Origin: Candidatus Eisenbacteria bacterium
GTDB taxonomy: Bacteria; Orphanbacterota; Orphanbacteria; Orphanbacterales; Orphanbacteraceae
Length of the DNA stretch: 64,000 bases
Assembly (NCBI GenBank): GCA_016867715.1
Contig: VGIW01000004.1
Coordinates: forward strand, 1-64,000
Direction of reading: 5' to 3'
In this document: positions 8,634 through 18,281 of the stretch, piece after piece
Layout: each line of letters starts with the position of its first letter
Numbering within the stretch: the stretch's first letter is position 1
Notes under the pieces: model-generated
Told to the model about the DNA's origin: nothing
The model's input: the letters and a program-made list of their open reading frames with translations, nothing else
The model's database searches: none
Translations under genes and position numbers: made by a program

Positions 8634-9947
8634 ATGCTCGCTTACTGGGCCGGTCTCCTTCTCTCTTTGCTCCTCCTCGTCGGAAGCGCGCTCCTCTCTG
8701 CGGCCGAAAGCGCGTTCTTCCATCTATCCAAGCCGGCCCGCGAGCTTCTCGAGGAGAGCCGCGACCGGCGCGCGCGCGTGCTGCTCGGCCTCCTCCGCCA
8801 CCCGAGGCGCCTCACGATGGCGCTCCGGCTCACGAACGTCTTCGTGCGCGTGGCCGCCGTCTCCTGGGTCACGTTCCTCGCTCTTCGCTTTGCGGACGAT
8901 TTCGCGATTTCCCCCGCGCTCTTTCTCCTCCTTCACGTCGTTCTCCTCCTCTTGTTGATCGCGGGGCCGACCGAAGTGATCCCGCGCGCATACGGCATCT
9001 CGAACGCGAAGAACACGGCTCTTCGCGCGGCGGAACCGATGCGCGCGCTCGAGCGGATCCTGGCTCCGGGGATGGGGCTTTTCATCGGTCTTCTTCGAAG
9101 AATGGCGCGTTTCCTCCGCGTCCGGTGGACGGTTCCCTACCTCACCGCGGAAGACGTGATCGCGGTGGTCGAGGCGGGAGAGGAAGAAGGGGAGATCGAG
9201 GAAGAAGAGAAGGAGATGATCCACTCGATCCTCGAGCTCGGCGACACCGCGGTGCGTGAGGTGATGATCCCGCGCGTCGACATGGTGGCGGTGGAGAGGA
9301 AGAGCCCGATCCGCGAGGCCCTCGAGAAGATCACCGAGAAGGGGCATTCGCGCATCCCGGTGTACGAGGAGAGGATCGACCGGATCGTCGGCGTCGTCTA
9401 CGCGAAGGATCTCCTTCGTCCGTCGTTCCGGGACGCGCTCGATCTTTCCGTGGATCGCGTCATGCGCGAACCCTTCTTCGTCCCCGAGGGGAAGCGGGTC
9501 GACGATCTCCTTCGGGCGTTCCAGAAGGAGAAGGTCCATCTCGCGATCGTCGTGGACGAGTACGGGGGAACGGCGGGACTCGTCACGATGGAAGATCTTC
9601 TCGAGGAGATCGTGGGCGAGATCCAGGACGAGTACGATCGGGAGGACGATCTCTTCGAAACAGCCGGACCGGACACGGCGCTCGTGAACGCCAAGATCGA
9701 CCTTGACGACCTGAACGAGCGCTTTACAATCGGCATCCCGGCGGACCGCCACGACACGCTCGGGGGGTATCTCTACGATCTCGTGGGTCGTGTGCCCGCG
9801 GAGGGAGAGTCGTTCGAAGATCCGGTGAGCCGCCTTCTCTTCAAGGTCGAAAGGGTGGATCGGCAGCGGATCGCCCGGGTGCGGATCCGCAAGCTGGGGC
9901 TCCCTGAGGAAGGCGCCCAAGGTTCGGAGCCCAAGGGGATGTCTTAG
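8634..9947 (+). CDS. CorC/HlyC-family membrane protein (DUF21-CBS-CorC)
   Basis: A 437-residue protein; ATG at 8634 with GGAGGG seven bases upstream. Residues 1-170 form a DUF21 membrane domain of three to four helices containing the A-A-E-S-A-F-F signature. Next is an acidic linker (EEEGEIEEEEKEMI), a CBS pair (VMIPRVDMVAVER; RIVGVVYAKDLL; IVVDEYGGTAGLVTMEDLLEEIVGEI), then the small CorC_HlyC domain (residues ~345-425). Family members affect magnesium or cobalt efflux. The phoH-ybeY-corC order is conserved in many bacteria and places it in this operon, which ends at the terminator at 9984-10019. Confidence 0.92.
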   Translation: MLAYWAGLLLSLLLLVGSALLSAAESAFFHLSKPARELLEESRDRRARVLLGLLRHPRRLTMALRLTNVFVRVAAVSWVTFLALRFADDFAISPALFLLLHVVLLLLLIAGPTEVIPRAYGISNAKNTALRAAEPMRALERILAPGMGLFIGLLRRMARFLRVRWTVPYLTAEDVIAVVEAGEEEGEIEEEEKEMIHSILELGDTAVREVMIPRVDMVAVERKSPIREALEKITEKGHSRIPVYEERIDRIVGVVYAKDLLRPSFRDALDLSVDRVMREPFFVPEGKRVDDLLRAFQKEKVHLAIVVDEYGGTAGLVTMEDLLEEIVGEIQDEYDREDDLFETAGPDTALVNAKIDLDDLNERFTIGIPADRHDTLGGYLYDLVGRVPAEGESFEDPVSRLLFKVERVDRQRIARVRIRKLGLPEEGAQGSEPKGMS

Positions 9948-9983
9948 CGAGAGAACGCTCGTCGCTTTTCGGGACCGATCGGC

Positions 9984-10019
9984 GAAAGGGCCCGAGACGA
10001 ACGGGTCCTTTCCTCTTTT
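9984..10019 (+). terminator. Rho-independent terminator after the phoH-corC operon
   Basis: GAAAGGGCCCG (9984-9994), 7-nt loop, CGGGTCCTTTC (10002-10012) with one G-U pair, then CTCTTTT. It lies 36 nt after the CorC-like stop. Confidence 0.75.
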
Positions 10020-10091
10020 CGCGGAGCCCGGGGAGAGCTTCCTCCCCATCGAACGCGCGGTTCTTCGGATCGCTTTCGGAGCGGAAGACCG

Positions 10092-11444
10092 ATGGACAAT
10101 CCGCTTGCTGCGCTCGTCCAGAAGATCGAGGAGCACCTCGAAAAGGGAGATGAGGCGGCGATCCGCCGACTTCTCGCCGAGGAACATCCGGGCGACATCG
10201 CCGAGGTCCTCGGCTTCGTCGACGACGAGGAGGAGAAGTGCCGGCTCTTCCGCCTCACGGCGGAGAAGGAACGCTCCGAGATCCTTTCGCACGTCGACGA
10301 CACCACCTTGACGGTTCTCCTCGCGCGCCTCTCGGATCGGGAGATCTCCCGGGCGATCGACGAGCTTCCCACCGACGACGCGGCCGACATCGTCGGCCGT
10401 CTGCCCGAGGAGAACGCGAGCCGCGTTCTCGCCCTGCTCGAGGAAGAAGACCAGAAAAACCTCCAGAAGCTGCTCGAGTATCCCGAGGAGAGCGCCGGCG
10501 GGATCATGGAGAGCGAGTTTGTCGCCGTCCCGGAGCACGTGACCGTGGAGGAGGCGGTGGCGGCCCTTCGCGAGCGGGAAGCCGAGGTCGAGCAGGTGCA
10601 CAACGTCTACTTGGTCGACGAAGCGGAACGTCTCACCGGAATCCTTCCCCTCTGGCGCGTGGCGATCGCGATGCCGGGCACTCGTTTGGATCGCCTGGCG
10701 GAGCGGGACGTGGTCAGCGTCCCCGCCCAGATGGACCAGGAGGAGGTTGCCGCCGTCGTGATGCGCTACGACCTTCCCGAGGTTCCGGTCGTCGACGACG
10801 CGGGGCGTCTCATCGGGCGGATCACGGTGGACGACGTTCTCGATGTCGTCGAAGAGGAGGCGACCGAGGACATCTCCCTCATGGCCGGGACGGGGGACGA
10901 GGAAATCCATGAAACCTCGCCGTTTCGGATCTCAATGATTCGGCTCCCGTGGCTTCTCATCGGGCTTTGCGGAGGGATCGGGTCCGCGTTCTTGATGAGC
11001 CGCTTCGAGGGGGAGCTCCGGCGAATCCTCGCCCTCGCCTTCTTCGTTCCGGTCATCACGGCGATGGGGGGGAACGTCGGGATGCAGTGCTCCTCGATCG
11101 TCGTCCGCGCTCTCGCGCTCGGCGAGATGGAGGCGTACCGGATCGCGCGTCGCCTGGCGCGCGAGTTCTCGATCGCGATCCTGAACGGCTTCATCCTCGG
11201 CGGGATTCTCTCCCTCGTTGCGCTTCTCTGGCACGGCGCCTGGGTTCTCGGGGTCATCGTCGGGCTGGCGATGTTCGCATCGATTCTCGTCGCGGCGACG
11301 ACCGGGACCCTCTTCCCGATGATCTTTCGGCGGCTCGGGCTCGACCCGGCCCTCGCTACCGGGCCCTTCGTGACGACCTCGAACGACGTGATCAACCTGC
11401 TCATCTACTTCGTCGTCGCCGATCTTCTCATGCGGAGGTTCTGA
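10092..11444 (+). CDS. mgtE: Magnesium transporter MgtE
   Basis: A 450-residue protein with the full MgtE layout. An acidic N-terminal helical superhelix (residues ~1-130; LPTDDAADIVGRLPEE) is followed by a CBS pair (~135-260; GGIMESEFVAVPEHVTVEEAV and GRITVDDVLDVVEEEATED), a plug helix, and a five-helix membrane domain (~275-450). The pore-lining G-G-N-V-G-M-Q motif and the closing A-T-G-P-F-V-T-T-S-N-D signature are intact. It forms a homodimeric Mg2+ channel gated by cytosolic Mg2+. It is preceded by a terminator and followed, four bases later, by recO. With the CorC-like protein this gives two Mg-linked transporters side by side. Confidence 0.96.
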   Translation: MDNPLAALVQKIEEHLEKGDEAAIRRLLAEEHPGDIAEVLGFVDDEEEKCRLFRLTAEKERSEILSHVDDTTLTVLLARLSDREISRAIDELPTDDAADIVGRLPEENASRVLALLEEEDQKNLQKLLEYPEESAGGIMESEFVAVPEHVTVEEAVAALREREAEVEQVHNVYLVDEAERLTGILPLWRVAIAMPGTRLDRLAERDVVSVPAQMDQEEVAAVVMRYDLPEVPVVDDAGRLIGRITVDDVLDVVEEEATEDISLMAGTGDEEIHETSPFRISMIRLPWLLIGLCGGIGSAFLMSRFEGELRRILALAFFVPVITAMGGNVGMQCSSIVVRALALGEMEAYRIARRLAREFSIAILNGFILGGILSLVALLWHGAWVLGVIVGLAMFASILVAATTGTLFPMIFRRLGLDPALATGPFVTTSNDVINLLIYFVVADLLMRRF

Positions 11445-11448
11445 GGGG

Positions 11449-12201
11449 ATGGCGATCGAACGGGAGGAGGCGATCGTTCTCTCCCGTACGCGCTTCGGAG
11501 AGACGAGCCTCCTCGCCACGCTCTTCACCAAGAATCGGGGGCCGCTCCGCTTCGTGGTGAAAGGGGCCCGCCGGCCCCGTAGCCGCTTCGGGGGGCGTCT
11601 CGAGCCGACCAACCATATCCTGGCGGTCTACTATCGAAAAGAAGGTCGGGATCTCCACCTCCTTTCCGACGCGGACCTCCTGACGTCGTTCTCCGGTCTC
11701 CGCGGGTCCCTGTTGCGGCTCGCCTATGCGTATGCGATAATCGACGCCCTCGCCGGCTTGAAGCGCGAGGAGACCCCCGCGGAGAACCTCTTCCGTCTGG
11801 CGCTCCGAGCGCTCGCGGCGGCGGAGACCGAACCGGAGACGGCGCTCGAAGCGGCTCTCTGGAGCTTCCTCCTCGCGGCGCTCGCGGACGCCGGTTACCG
11901 GCCCGAGCTCGCTCGGTGCGTGCGGTGCGGAAGGGAGCTCGGGGGGTCGAGCGCGCGCTTCGATCCCCGCGCCGGCGGGGTCGCCTGCGCGGGGCATGGG
12001 GGGGGAGGGCTTCTTCTCTCGCCCGGAACGATCGGCATCCTCGGCGCTCTCGCGTCGGGAACCGCAAGGGAGGCTCCGCTCGCCGGGCGCGAGATCGCGG
12101 AAGGGCGAGAGGCATTCCGGCGTTTCTTCGAGGAGCACGGACTCGGACGGACGCCGTTCCGCGCGCTGGACCTGCTCGCGCCGCGCGCGCGAAAGGGATG
12201 A
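11449..12201 (+). CDS. recO: DNA repair protein RecO
   Basis: A 250-residue protein. The N-terminal OB-fold begins EREEAIVLSRTRFGETSLLATLFTK, the standard RecO opening. The middle is helical, and a zinc site lies at residues ~159-184 with C-V-R-C-G, then a second half G-G-V-A-C-A-G-H, where His replaces the usual fourth Cys. RecO anneals SSB-coated single strands and loads RecA with RecR. It is followed at once by glyQ, an arrangement seen in many phyla. Confidence 0.92.
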   Translation: MAIEREEAIVLSRTRFGETSLLATLFTKNRGPLRFVVKGARRPRSRFGGRLEPTNHILAVYYRKEGRDLHLLSDADLLTSFSGLRGSLLRLAYAYAIIDALAGLKREETPAENLFRLALRALAAAETEPETALEAALWSFLLAALADAGYRPELARCVRCGRELGGSSARFDPRAGGVACAGHGGGGLLLSPGTIGILGALASGTAREAPLAGREIAEGREAFRRFFEEHGLGRTPFRALDLLAPRARKG

Positions 12202-12204
12202 ACG

Positions 12205-13086
12205 GTGACCTTTCAAGAAATCGTGATGGCGCTCGAGCGCTTCTGGTCCGACCGCGGCTGCGTGCTCGCAACCCCTTACAACTCGGAGGTCGGAGCCGGA
12301 ACCTTCAATCCATCGACGTTTCTCCGCGTGCTCGGCCCCGAGCCGTGGAGGACCGCGTATGTCGAGTTCTCCAAGCGCCCGAAGGATGGGCGGTACGCGG
12401 AGAACCCGAACCGCGTGCAGGGTTTTCACCAGTACCAAGTCATCCTAAAACCCTCCCCTCCGAACGCGCAGGATGTGTATCTCGACTCCCTCCGCGCGAT
12501 CGGCATCGATCTCTCGCGGCACGATCTCCGCTTCGTCGAGGACGATTGGGAATCGCCGACGCTCGGCGCGTGGGGGCTCGGCTGGGAAGTGTGGCTCGAC
12601 GGGATGGAGGTGACCCAGTTCACCTACTTCCAGCAGACCGGAAGCGTGGACCTCGATCCGATCTCCGTCGAGCTGACCTACGGACTCGAGCGCCTCGCGA
12701 TGTTCATCCAGGGCGTCGATTCGATCTTCGACATCCGCTGGAGCCGCGACCTGACCTGGGGGGACGTCCTGAAGGCGTCGGAGTACGAATGGTGCCATCT
12801 GAACTACCGCGAGGCGGATGTGGAATTCCACTTCGAGCTCTTTCGCTTCTACGAAAGGGAAGCCCATCGCCTTCTGGAAAAGGGCTTGATCTTCCCCGGG
12901 TACGATTCTATCGTGAAATGTTCGCATATCTTTAATCTGCTTGAGGCGCGCGGGGCGATCAGCGTGACCGAGCGGACCGGATACATCGGGCGGATTCGGC
13001 GTCTCGCGCGCCGGGCGGCCCTCGCCTACGTCGAGAAGAGAGAGAACCTCGGGTTCCCGCTTCTCGGGAACGGAGGGGAGGCGTGA
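12205..13086 (+). CDS. glyQ: Glycyl-tRNA synthetase alpha subunit
   Basis: A 293-residue protein starting GTG at 12205, three bases after the recO stop. The sequence is near-canonical for Gly[18 protein letters not shown] at the start, then [59 protein letters not shown] and [11 protein letters not shown]. It forms the catalytic class II core of the alpha2-beta2 enzyme. The presence of glyQ and glyS rather than the single-chain GlyRS is typical of bacteria. The segment [19 protein letters not shown] is encoded by unusually AT-rich codons around 12908-12960. Its stop overlaps the glyS start by 4 nt. Confidence 0.98.
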   Translation: MTFQEIVMALERFWSDRGCVLATPYNSEVGAGTFNPSTFLRVLGPEPWRTAYVEFSKRPKDGRYAENPNRVQGFHQYQVILKPSPPNAQDVYLDSLRAIGIDLSRHDLRFVEDDWESPTLGAWGLGWEVWLDGMEVTQFTYFQQTGSVDLDPISVELTYGLERLAMFIQGVDSIFDIRWSRDLTWGDVLKASEYEWCHLNYREADVEFHFELFRFYEREAHRLLEKGLIFPGYDSIVKCSHIFNLLEARGAISVTERTGYIGRIRRLARRAALAYVEKRENLGFPLLGNGGEA

Positions 13087-15173
13087 AACGAGATCTTCTC
13101 ATCGAGATCGGCGCGGAGGAGATCCCGGCGTCGTACGTTCCCCCCGCGTGCGAGGCGCTCGCGGAGGCGCTCCCCGCGAGGCTTCGAGAGATGCGGCTCG
13201 CGCACGGGAGGGTCGATTCGTTCGCCACGCCCCGCCGTCTCGCTCTCCGGATCGCCGATCTCGACTCGTTGCAGCCGGACGCGGAGCGAGAGGTGACGGG
13301 ACCGCCGAAGAAGATCGCCTTCGACGCGGACGGGAAACCGACGAAGGCCGCGCTCGGCTTCGCGAAGACGCAAGGGATCCCCATCGAGGCGCTTCGGATC
13401 GCCGCGACCGAGAAGGGGGAGTATCTGGCGGCGACGGTGGTCGATCGCGGGAAGCCGGTCGCCGAGCTTCTCGGGCCTCTCGTCCGCGAGGTCGTCGCGA
13501 CTCTTCCGTTCCCAAGGACGATGCGTTGGGAGCCGAGCGGGTTTCTCTTCGCCCGGCCGATCCAGTGGATCGTTGCCCTTTTCGGGGATGAGGTGATCCC
13601 GCTCTCGATCGCAGGCGTGACGAGCGGCCGGGAGAGCCGGGGCCATCGCGTGCTCCACCCCGCGCCGGTTCCGATCGCGGAACCCCGCGCCTACGAGGAT
13701 GCCCTCCGGCGCGCGGGGGTTCTCGTCTCACCGGATGAGCGCCGGCGGGCGATCGAGAAGGAGATCGAGCGCGCGCTCGCGGGCGGAGAAGGACGTGTCC
13801 TGCGAGACGCGGAACTCCTCGAGACCGTGAACTACCTCGTGGAGTATCCGCGGGCGCTTCTCGGGCGGTTCGATCCGCGGATGCTCCGCCTGCCGAACCA
13901 AGTCGTGGTGACCGCGATGCGCGCGCACCAGCGCTATTTTGCCGTTGTCGATGAATCCGGCGGGCTCCTCCCCTTCTTCGTCGCGATCGCGAACGGGATC
14001 GCGGAGAACGAAGGTGGGATCCGAGCGGGGATGGAGCGCGTGCTGGCGGCGCGCCTCGCCGACGCGGAGTTCTACTGGAATGAAGACCGCGCCGTGCCGC
14101 TCGAGGAACGCGTGGACGGCCTCCGGCGGATGGTCTGGCAAGAGGGGATGGGCTCGCTCCTCGAGAAGACCGAACGGATCGAGAAGATCGCCGCGGCGCT
14201 CGCTGCGGAATCGGCGCCGGATGCGCGCGGAGCGGCGGCGCGTGCGGCGCGCCTCTCCAAGGCGGACCTCACGACCGAGATGATTCGGGACGGGAAGGAG
14301 TTCACGGCGCTGCAGGGGTACATGGGGATGGAGTACGCGCGTTCGGCGGGAGAGCCGGACGAGGTCGCGCGCGCGATCTTCGAGCAATACCTCCCGCGCT
14401 TCTCCGGCGACGCGCTCCCCGAGACGATCCCCGGCGCTCTCCTCTCGCTCGCCGACCGCGTCGACACGCTTCTCGGATGTCTCGGTGCGGGTCTCGTTCC
14501 GACCGGCTCGCAGGATCCGTATGGACTCCGGCGGCACGCGCTCGCGATTCTTCGCATCCTCGCCGAGAAGAAGGTGAGCGTGCCGCTCGGCCGTCTTCTC
14601 GCGATCGGCGCCGAAGCGTACGGCGAGCGTCTTCCCGAACCGGAGAAGACGATCGGGGAAGCGCTCCGCTTCTTCCGCGGCCGGCTCCGCAATCTCCTCG
14701 TGGAGAAGGGGCTTCCCTACGACATCGTCGAGGCGGTTCTCGACGTCGGTCTGGACGATCCCGCGGATCTCGAACGGCGCGCCCTCGCGATCCGCGACTT
14801 TCGCGAGCGGGAGTCCTTCGAGCGTCTCGTTGTCGGCTTCAAGAGAGTGGTGAACATCCTCAAGGGATCCGATTCCGCGGGCGCGGTCGATCCCTCGCTC
14901 CTCGGGGAGCCTGAGGAGAAGGAGTTGCACCGCGCGGCCGAGGAAGCGGCGGGCCGGCTGGAGCGCGCGCTCGTCTCCGCCGACTACCGGGCCGCGATGG
15001 AGCACCTGCTCGCGCTCCGTGATCCGATCGACCGCTTTTTCGACAAGGTGCTCGTCATGGACAAGGAGGAGCGGATCCGGGAGAACCGGCTCGCTCTCCT
15101 CGCCGAGATCGCTCGAGCGTTTCGCCGCCTGGCCGATCTTTCGAAGGTGGTGCTCGAAGGGGAAAGAGAGTAG
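13083..15173 (+). CDS. glyS: Glycyl-tRNA synthetase beta subunit
   Basis: A 696-residue protein starting GTG at 13083 within the end of glyQ. The N-terminus [18 protein letters not shown] and the motifs [50 protein letters not shown] and [22 protein letters not shown] are diagnostic of GlyS. Anticodon binding lies in the C-terminal half ([16 protein letters not shown]). It binds tRNA-Gly and completes the heterotetramer. The 19-nt gap to the next gene has no terminator, so the glycan genes downstream may be read through from here. Confidence 0.98.
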   Translation: MKRDLLIEIGAEEIPASYVPPACEALAEALPARLREMRLAHGRVDSFATPRRLALRIADLDSLQPDAEREVTGPPKKIAFDADGKPTKAALGFAKTQGIPIEALRIAATEKGEYLAATVVDRGKPVAELLGPLVREVVATLPFPRTMRWEPSGFLFARPIQWIVALFGDEVIPLSIAGVTSGRESRGHRVLHPAPVPIAEPRAYEDALRRAGVLVSPDERRRAIEKEIERALAGGEGRVLRDAELLETVNYLVEYPRALLGRFDPRMLRLPNQVVVTAMRAHQRYFAVVDESGGLLPFFVAIANGIAENEGGIRAGMERVLAARLADAEFYWNEDRAVPLEERVDGLRRMVWQEGMGSLLEKTERIEKIAAALAAESAPDARGAAARAARLSKADLTTEMIRDGKEFTALQGYMGMEYARSAGEPDEVARAIFEQYLPRFSGDALPETIPGALLSLADRVDTLLGCLGAGLVPTGSQDPYGLRRHALAILRILAEKKVSVPLGRLLAIGAEAYGERLPEPEKTIGEALRFFRGRLRNLLVEKGLPYDIVEAVLDVGLDDPADLERRALAIRDFRERESFERLVVGFKRVVNILKGSDSAGAVDPSLLGEPEEKELHRAAEEAAGRLERALVSADYRAAMEHLLALRDPIDRFFDKVLVMDKEERIRENRLALLAEIARAFRRLADLSKVVLEGERE

Positions 15174-15192
15174 TCTCGCCGCCGAGGGATCC

Positions 15193-15918
15193 ATGGTCGA
15201 GGAGATCAGCATCGTCTTTCCCGCCTACAACGAGGTCGAGAACGTCGAAGAGGCGGCCCGCCGCGCGCGCGAGGCGATCGCCCTCGCGCGGATTCCGTCC
15301 TCGGAGATCATCTTCGTTGACGACGGGAGCACGGACGGCACCGCGGAGAAGGTCGAGGCGCTCGCCGCCGAGGACCCGAGCATCCGTCTGGTGCGCCATC
15401 CTCGGAATCGGGGCTACGCAGAGGCCCTGAAGAGCGGGTTCGCCGCCGCGCGCATGAGGTACATCTTCTACTCCGACTCGGACAATCAGTTCGACCTCAA
15501 GGAGCTCAAGAACCTCCTTCCCGCCATTGAGGATTACGACATCGTCTGCGGGTTCCGCATCTATCGGTTCGACCCGCTCACCCGCCTCTTCCTCGCGTGG
15601 GGGTACAACCTGGTCGCGCGCTCTCTCTTCCGGATCCGCGTGCGGGATATCGATTGCGCCTTCAAGCTTTTCAGGCGCGAGGTGTTCGATCTCATCACGA
15701 TCGAATCGAAGAAGTTCTTCGTCGACACGGAGATCCTCGCCAAGGCGGCGAAGCATCGTCTGCGCGTCACGGAGATCGGCGTGCGCCACTACCCGCGTCC
15801 CGCCGGACGCTCCACGGTTCGGCCGAGCCACGTGATCTCGACCCTTCGCGAGCTCGCAAAGATGTGGATCCGGATCAACTTCGGGCCGCGGGCGGGCGGG
15901 AGACGCGCGGGCCGATGA
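15193..15918 (+). CDS. Family 2 glycosyltransferase (dolichyl/polyprenyl-phosphate sugar synthase-like)
   Basis: A 241-residue protein; the ATG at 15193 begins the GT-A fold directly (ISIVFPAYNEVENVEEAARR), although the frame is open upstream. Nucleotide-sugar binding is marked by IIFVDDGSTDGT, and the metal site by Y-S-D-S-D-N-Q-F-D. Lineage features such as CAFKLFRREVFD are those of DPM/undecaprenyl-phosphate sugar synthases. There is no C-terminal membrane domain. It would charge a polyprenyl phosphate with a sugar for the GT39-like enzymes downstream; that link is inferred from the operon. Its stop overlaps the next start by 4 nt. Confidence 0.88.
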   Translation: MVEEISIVFPAYNEVENVEEAARRAREAIALARIPSSEIIFVDDGSTDGTAEKVEALAAEDPSIRLVRHPRNRGYAEALKSGFAAARMRYIFYSDSDNQFDLKELKNLLPAIEDYDIVCGFRIYRFDPLTRLFLAWGYNLVARSLFRIRVRDIDCAFKLFRREVFDLITIESKKFFVDTEILAKAAKHRLRVTEIGVRHYPRPAGRSTVRPSHVISTLRELAKMWIRINFGPRAGGRRAGR

Positions 15919-18269
15919 GGCCGGGCGGGCGCGACCTTCTTCTTCTCCTCGCGGTCCCTCTCGTCCTTCTCGTGCTCTTCCCGATGGATCTCGCTCCGGG
16001 CCGCTATCTCGTCACGTTCCCCGCGGATCGGTTCGAGCCGTGGGGACCGCCCCGCGAGGGACCCGCATACAACTCCGATTGTCTCCGGTCGTACTTTCCG
16101 CGCCGCGCTGGGACCGTCGACGCGCTCCGTGCGGGGAGGATCCCCCTCTGGGACCCCTCCCCCTTCTGCGGCCAGCCGTTCCTCGCGAACTACCAGTCCG
16201 GCGTCTTCTATCCGCCGAACCTTCTTCTCCTTCCGTTCTCCGCGGAGCGATCGCTCGGAATCCTCGCGTGGATCCATCTCGTGATCGCCGGGTGGGGGGG
16301 GCTCCTTCTCTTCCGCGGCATCGGTCTTTCTCAGGGGACCGCTCTCATCGGAGGTCTTCTCTTCGCGACGAACGGCGCGCTCGCCGTTCGCGCGGGTCAG
16401 ATCACCATGCTCGCGACCGCCGCATGGATCCCTCTCGTTCTCTTCCTCTCGCGCCGCACGGTGCGCGGCGGGAGCATCGCTCCTCTCGCGCTCGCCTACG
16501 CGTGCATGACGCTCGCCGGCTTTCCGCCGATCCTCCTCTGGGGAACGCTCCTCGCGTTCTTCTGGACGCTTCACGAGCATCGCGGGCTCGGTCGGACGGA
16601 GGGGATGCGGCCGCTCCTCCGCGCCGCCGGAGGGTTTCTCCTCGGCGGCGCGCTCGCCGCCGCGCAGCTCCTCCCGACCGCGGAGTTCCTCCTCTCCTCG
16701 GACCGCATTCGCTTTGGGTATGAAGAGCTTGTCTCCTCTTCGTGGCATCCGGCGGCGCTCATCCGCTTTCTCGTCCCCGGATGGTTTGGATCGCCGATCG
16801 ACGGCGACTCGTGGATCGAGCTTCTCCGAAGGGGGAACGGCCACTACTACCAGTCGTTTCTCTCCACCGCCGGGTACGTCGGGATCGCGAGCCTCCTCTT
16901 CGCGCTCCTCGGGGGGGCGGCGGCGTGGCGGAACCGTTCCGCGCGCTTTCTTCTTCTCGCGGGCGCCGCGGCGCTCGTCGTTCTTCTCGGAAGCCCTCTT
17001 CTCCGCGTCGTCTCCCTTCTCCCCGGGCTTGCCGGATCGCGCGTCGACCGGATCGTGCATCTCGTGACGCTTCCGCTCGCGCTCCTCTCCGCGTTCGGGA
17101 TCGAGAGAGCGAGGCGGGAAGCGTTTCCGCGCCGAGCGGCAGGGGCCGCCGCGCTCGTTCTCGGGCTTCTCCTCCTCGGCCTCTGGGCGGGGAGGGAGAG
17201 GATCGCGGAGCGCTTGATCCCTCAAGGGACTCGATTTCTCCCGAGCGCGGAGGCGTCCGCGGGACGCCACGCGCGCGCGGCCCTCTTTCTTGCGGGCGGA
17301 ACGCTTCTCGTCCTTCTGCCGATCTGCGCGCGGCGGGCCCGGTTCTTTCTTCCCGCGGCGGGCCTCCTTCTCGCGGCGGACAGCGGGTTCGAGGCGCGCC
17401 GCTGCCACGTGACCGTGGGGCGGGAGGGACTCCCGGCCGAAACGGCCGAGACCCGCTTTCTCCGCGGCGCGGCGGGAGAGGGGCGCGTCGTCCGCTTCCG
17501 GGACCTCGTCTTCCCGCCGGGCCTCCCCGGTCTCTTCGGCGTCCCCGACGTCGAAGGCTATAATGCTTTGACATTCAAAGATTATCGTGCGTACTACCGG
17601 GCGCTCGCCCCCGAATCGGTCAAGGAGCGCCGGATCAACCCGCTCGTCGACCCGAGCGATCTCTCCTCTCCGCTCCTCTCCGCCCTCGGCGCGCGGTGGA
17701 TCCTGACCCGGAGCCCGCTCCGAGCCGGCGACTTTCCCCTGCGCCACGAGGGGCGCTTTCTCGTCTACGAAAACCCGAGGGCCCTCCCCCGGGCATACCT
17801 CGCCGAGAAGATCCTCTTCGCGCCGAACGATCCGGAGCGTGCGATCGCCCTTCTCGAGGCGGCCCCGGCGGGGAGCCGGATCGCGGTGTTGGAGGAGAGC
17901 GTCCCGGGTTGGCCGCCGGGCGAGCCGGATCTCCCCGCCGGCGGAACGGTGCGGATCGCCTCGAGCGAGCCGGAGCGGGTCGTGATCGAATGCACGGCCG
18001 ATCGGCCGGGTCTTCTCGTGCTCGCCGACTCGTACGACCGCGGTTGGAGAGCGACGGTCGACGGACTTCCCGCGAGGGTGCACCGCGTGAACCGAATCTT
18101 CCGCGGCGTCGCGGTCGGGGCGGGAGAACATCGGGTCGAGTTTCGATACGAACCGCTCTCGTTCACCATCGGGGCTTGGGTGTCGCTTCTCGCCCTCGCC
18201 GCCCTCCTCGTCCTTCCGATTCGGCGCCGGCGCGCAAAGCGCTTGCGCGCACCTGGCGAAAGCCGATAG
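15915..18269 (+). CDS. YfhO-like polytopic membrane protein, copy 1
   Basis: A 784-residue protein. ATG at 15915 overlaps the GT2 stop. It has about 12-13 predicted membrane helices between residues 5 and 540, then a soluble region and a closing helix (~750-772). The signature early loop PLWDPSPFCGQPFLANYQSGVFYPPNLL is the YfhO family hallmark. The C-terminal domain (~690-750) has the beta-rich pattern L-V-L-A-D-S-Y-D-R-G-W-R-A-T-V-D-G. YfhO proteins are GT-C-like and linked to glycosylation of lipoteichoic acid or other surface glycans; the donor and acceptor here are unknown. About 12 codons around 17558-17592 are AT-rich compared with the rest. Confidence 0.82.
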   Translation: MRPGGRDLLLLLAVPLVLLVLFPMDLAPGRYLVTFPADRFEPWGPPREGPAYNSDCLRSYFPRRAGTVDALRAGRIPLWDPSPFCGQPFLANYQSGVFYPPNLLLLPFSAERSLGILAWIHLVIAGWGGLLLFRGIGLSQGTALIGGLLFATNGALAVRAGQITMLATAAWIPLVLFLSRRTVRGGSIAPLALAYACMTLAGFPPILLWGTLLAFFWTLHEHRGLGRTEGMRPLLRAAGGFLLGGALAAAQLLPTAEFLLSSDRIRFGYEELVSSSWHPAALIRFLVPGWFGSPIDGDSWIELLRRGNGHYYQSFLSTAGYVGIASLLFALLGGAAAWRNRSARFLLLAGAAALVVLLGSPLLRVVSLLPGLAGSRVDRIVHLVTLPLALLSAFGIERARREAFPRRAAGAAALVLGLLLLGLWAGRERIAERLIPQGTRFLPSAEASAGRHARAALFLAGGTLLVLLPICARRARFFLPAAGLLLAADSGFEARRCHVTVGREGLPAETAETRFLRGAAGEGRVVRFRDLVFPPGLPGLFGVPDVEGYNALTFKDYRAYYRALAPESVKERRINPLVDPSDLSSPLLSALGARWILTRSPLRAGDFPLRHEGRFLVYENPRALPRAYLAEKILFAPNDPERAIALLEAAPAGSRIAVLEESVPGWPPGEPDLPAGGTVRIASSEPERVVIECTADRPGLLVLADSYDRGWRATVDGLPARVHRVNRIFRGVAVGAGEHRVEFRYEPLSFTIGAWVSLLALAALLVLPIRRRRAKRLRAPGESR

Positions 18270-18281
18270 CCTGCGAGGGTC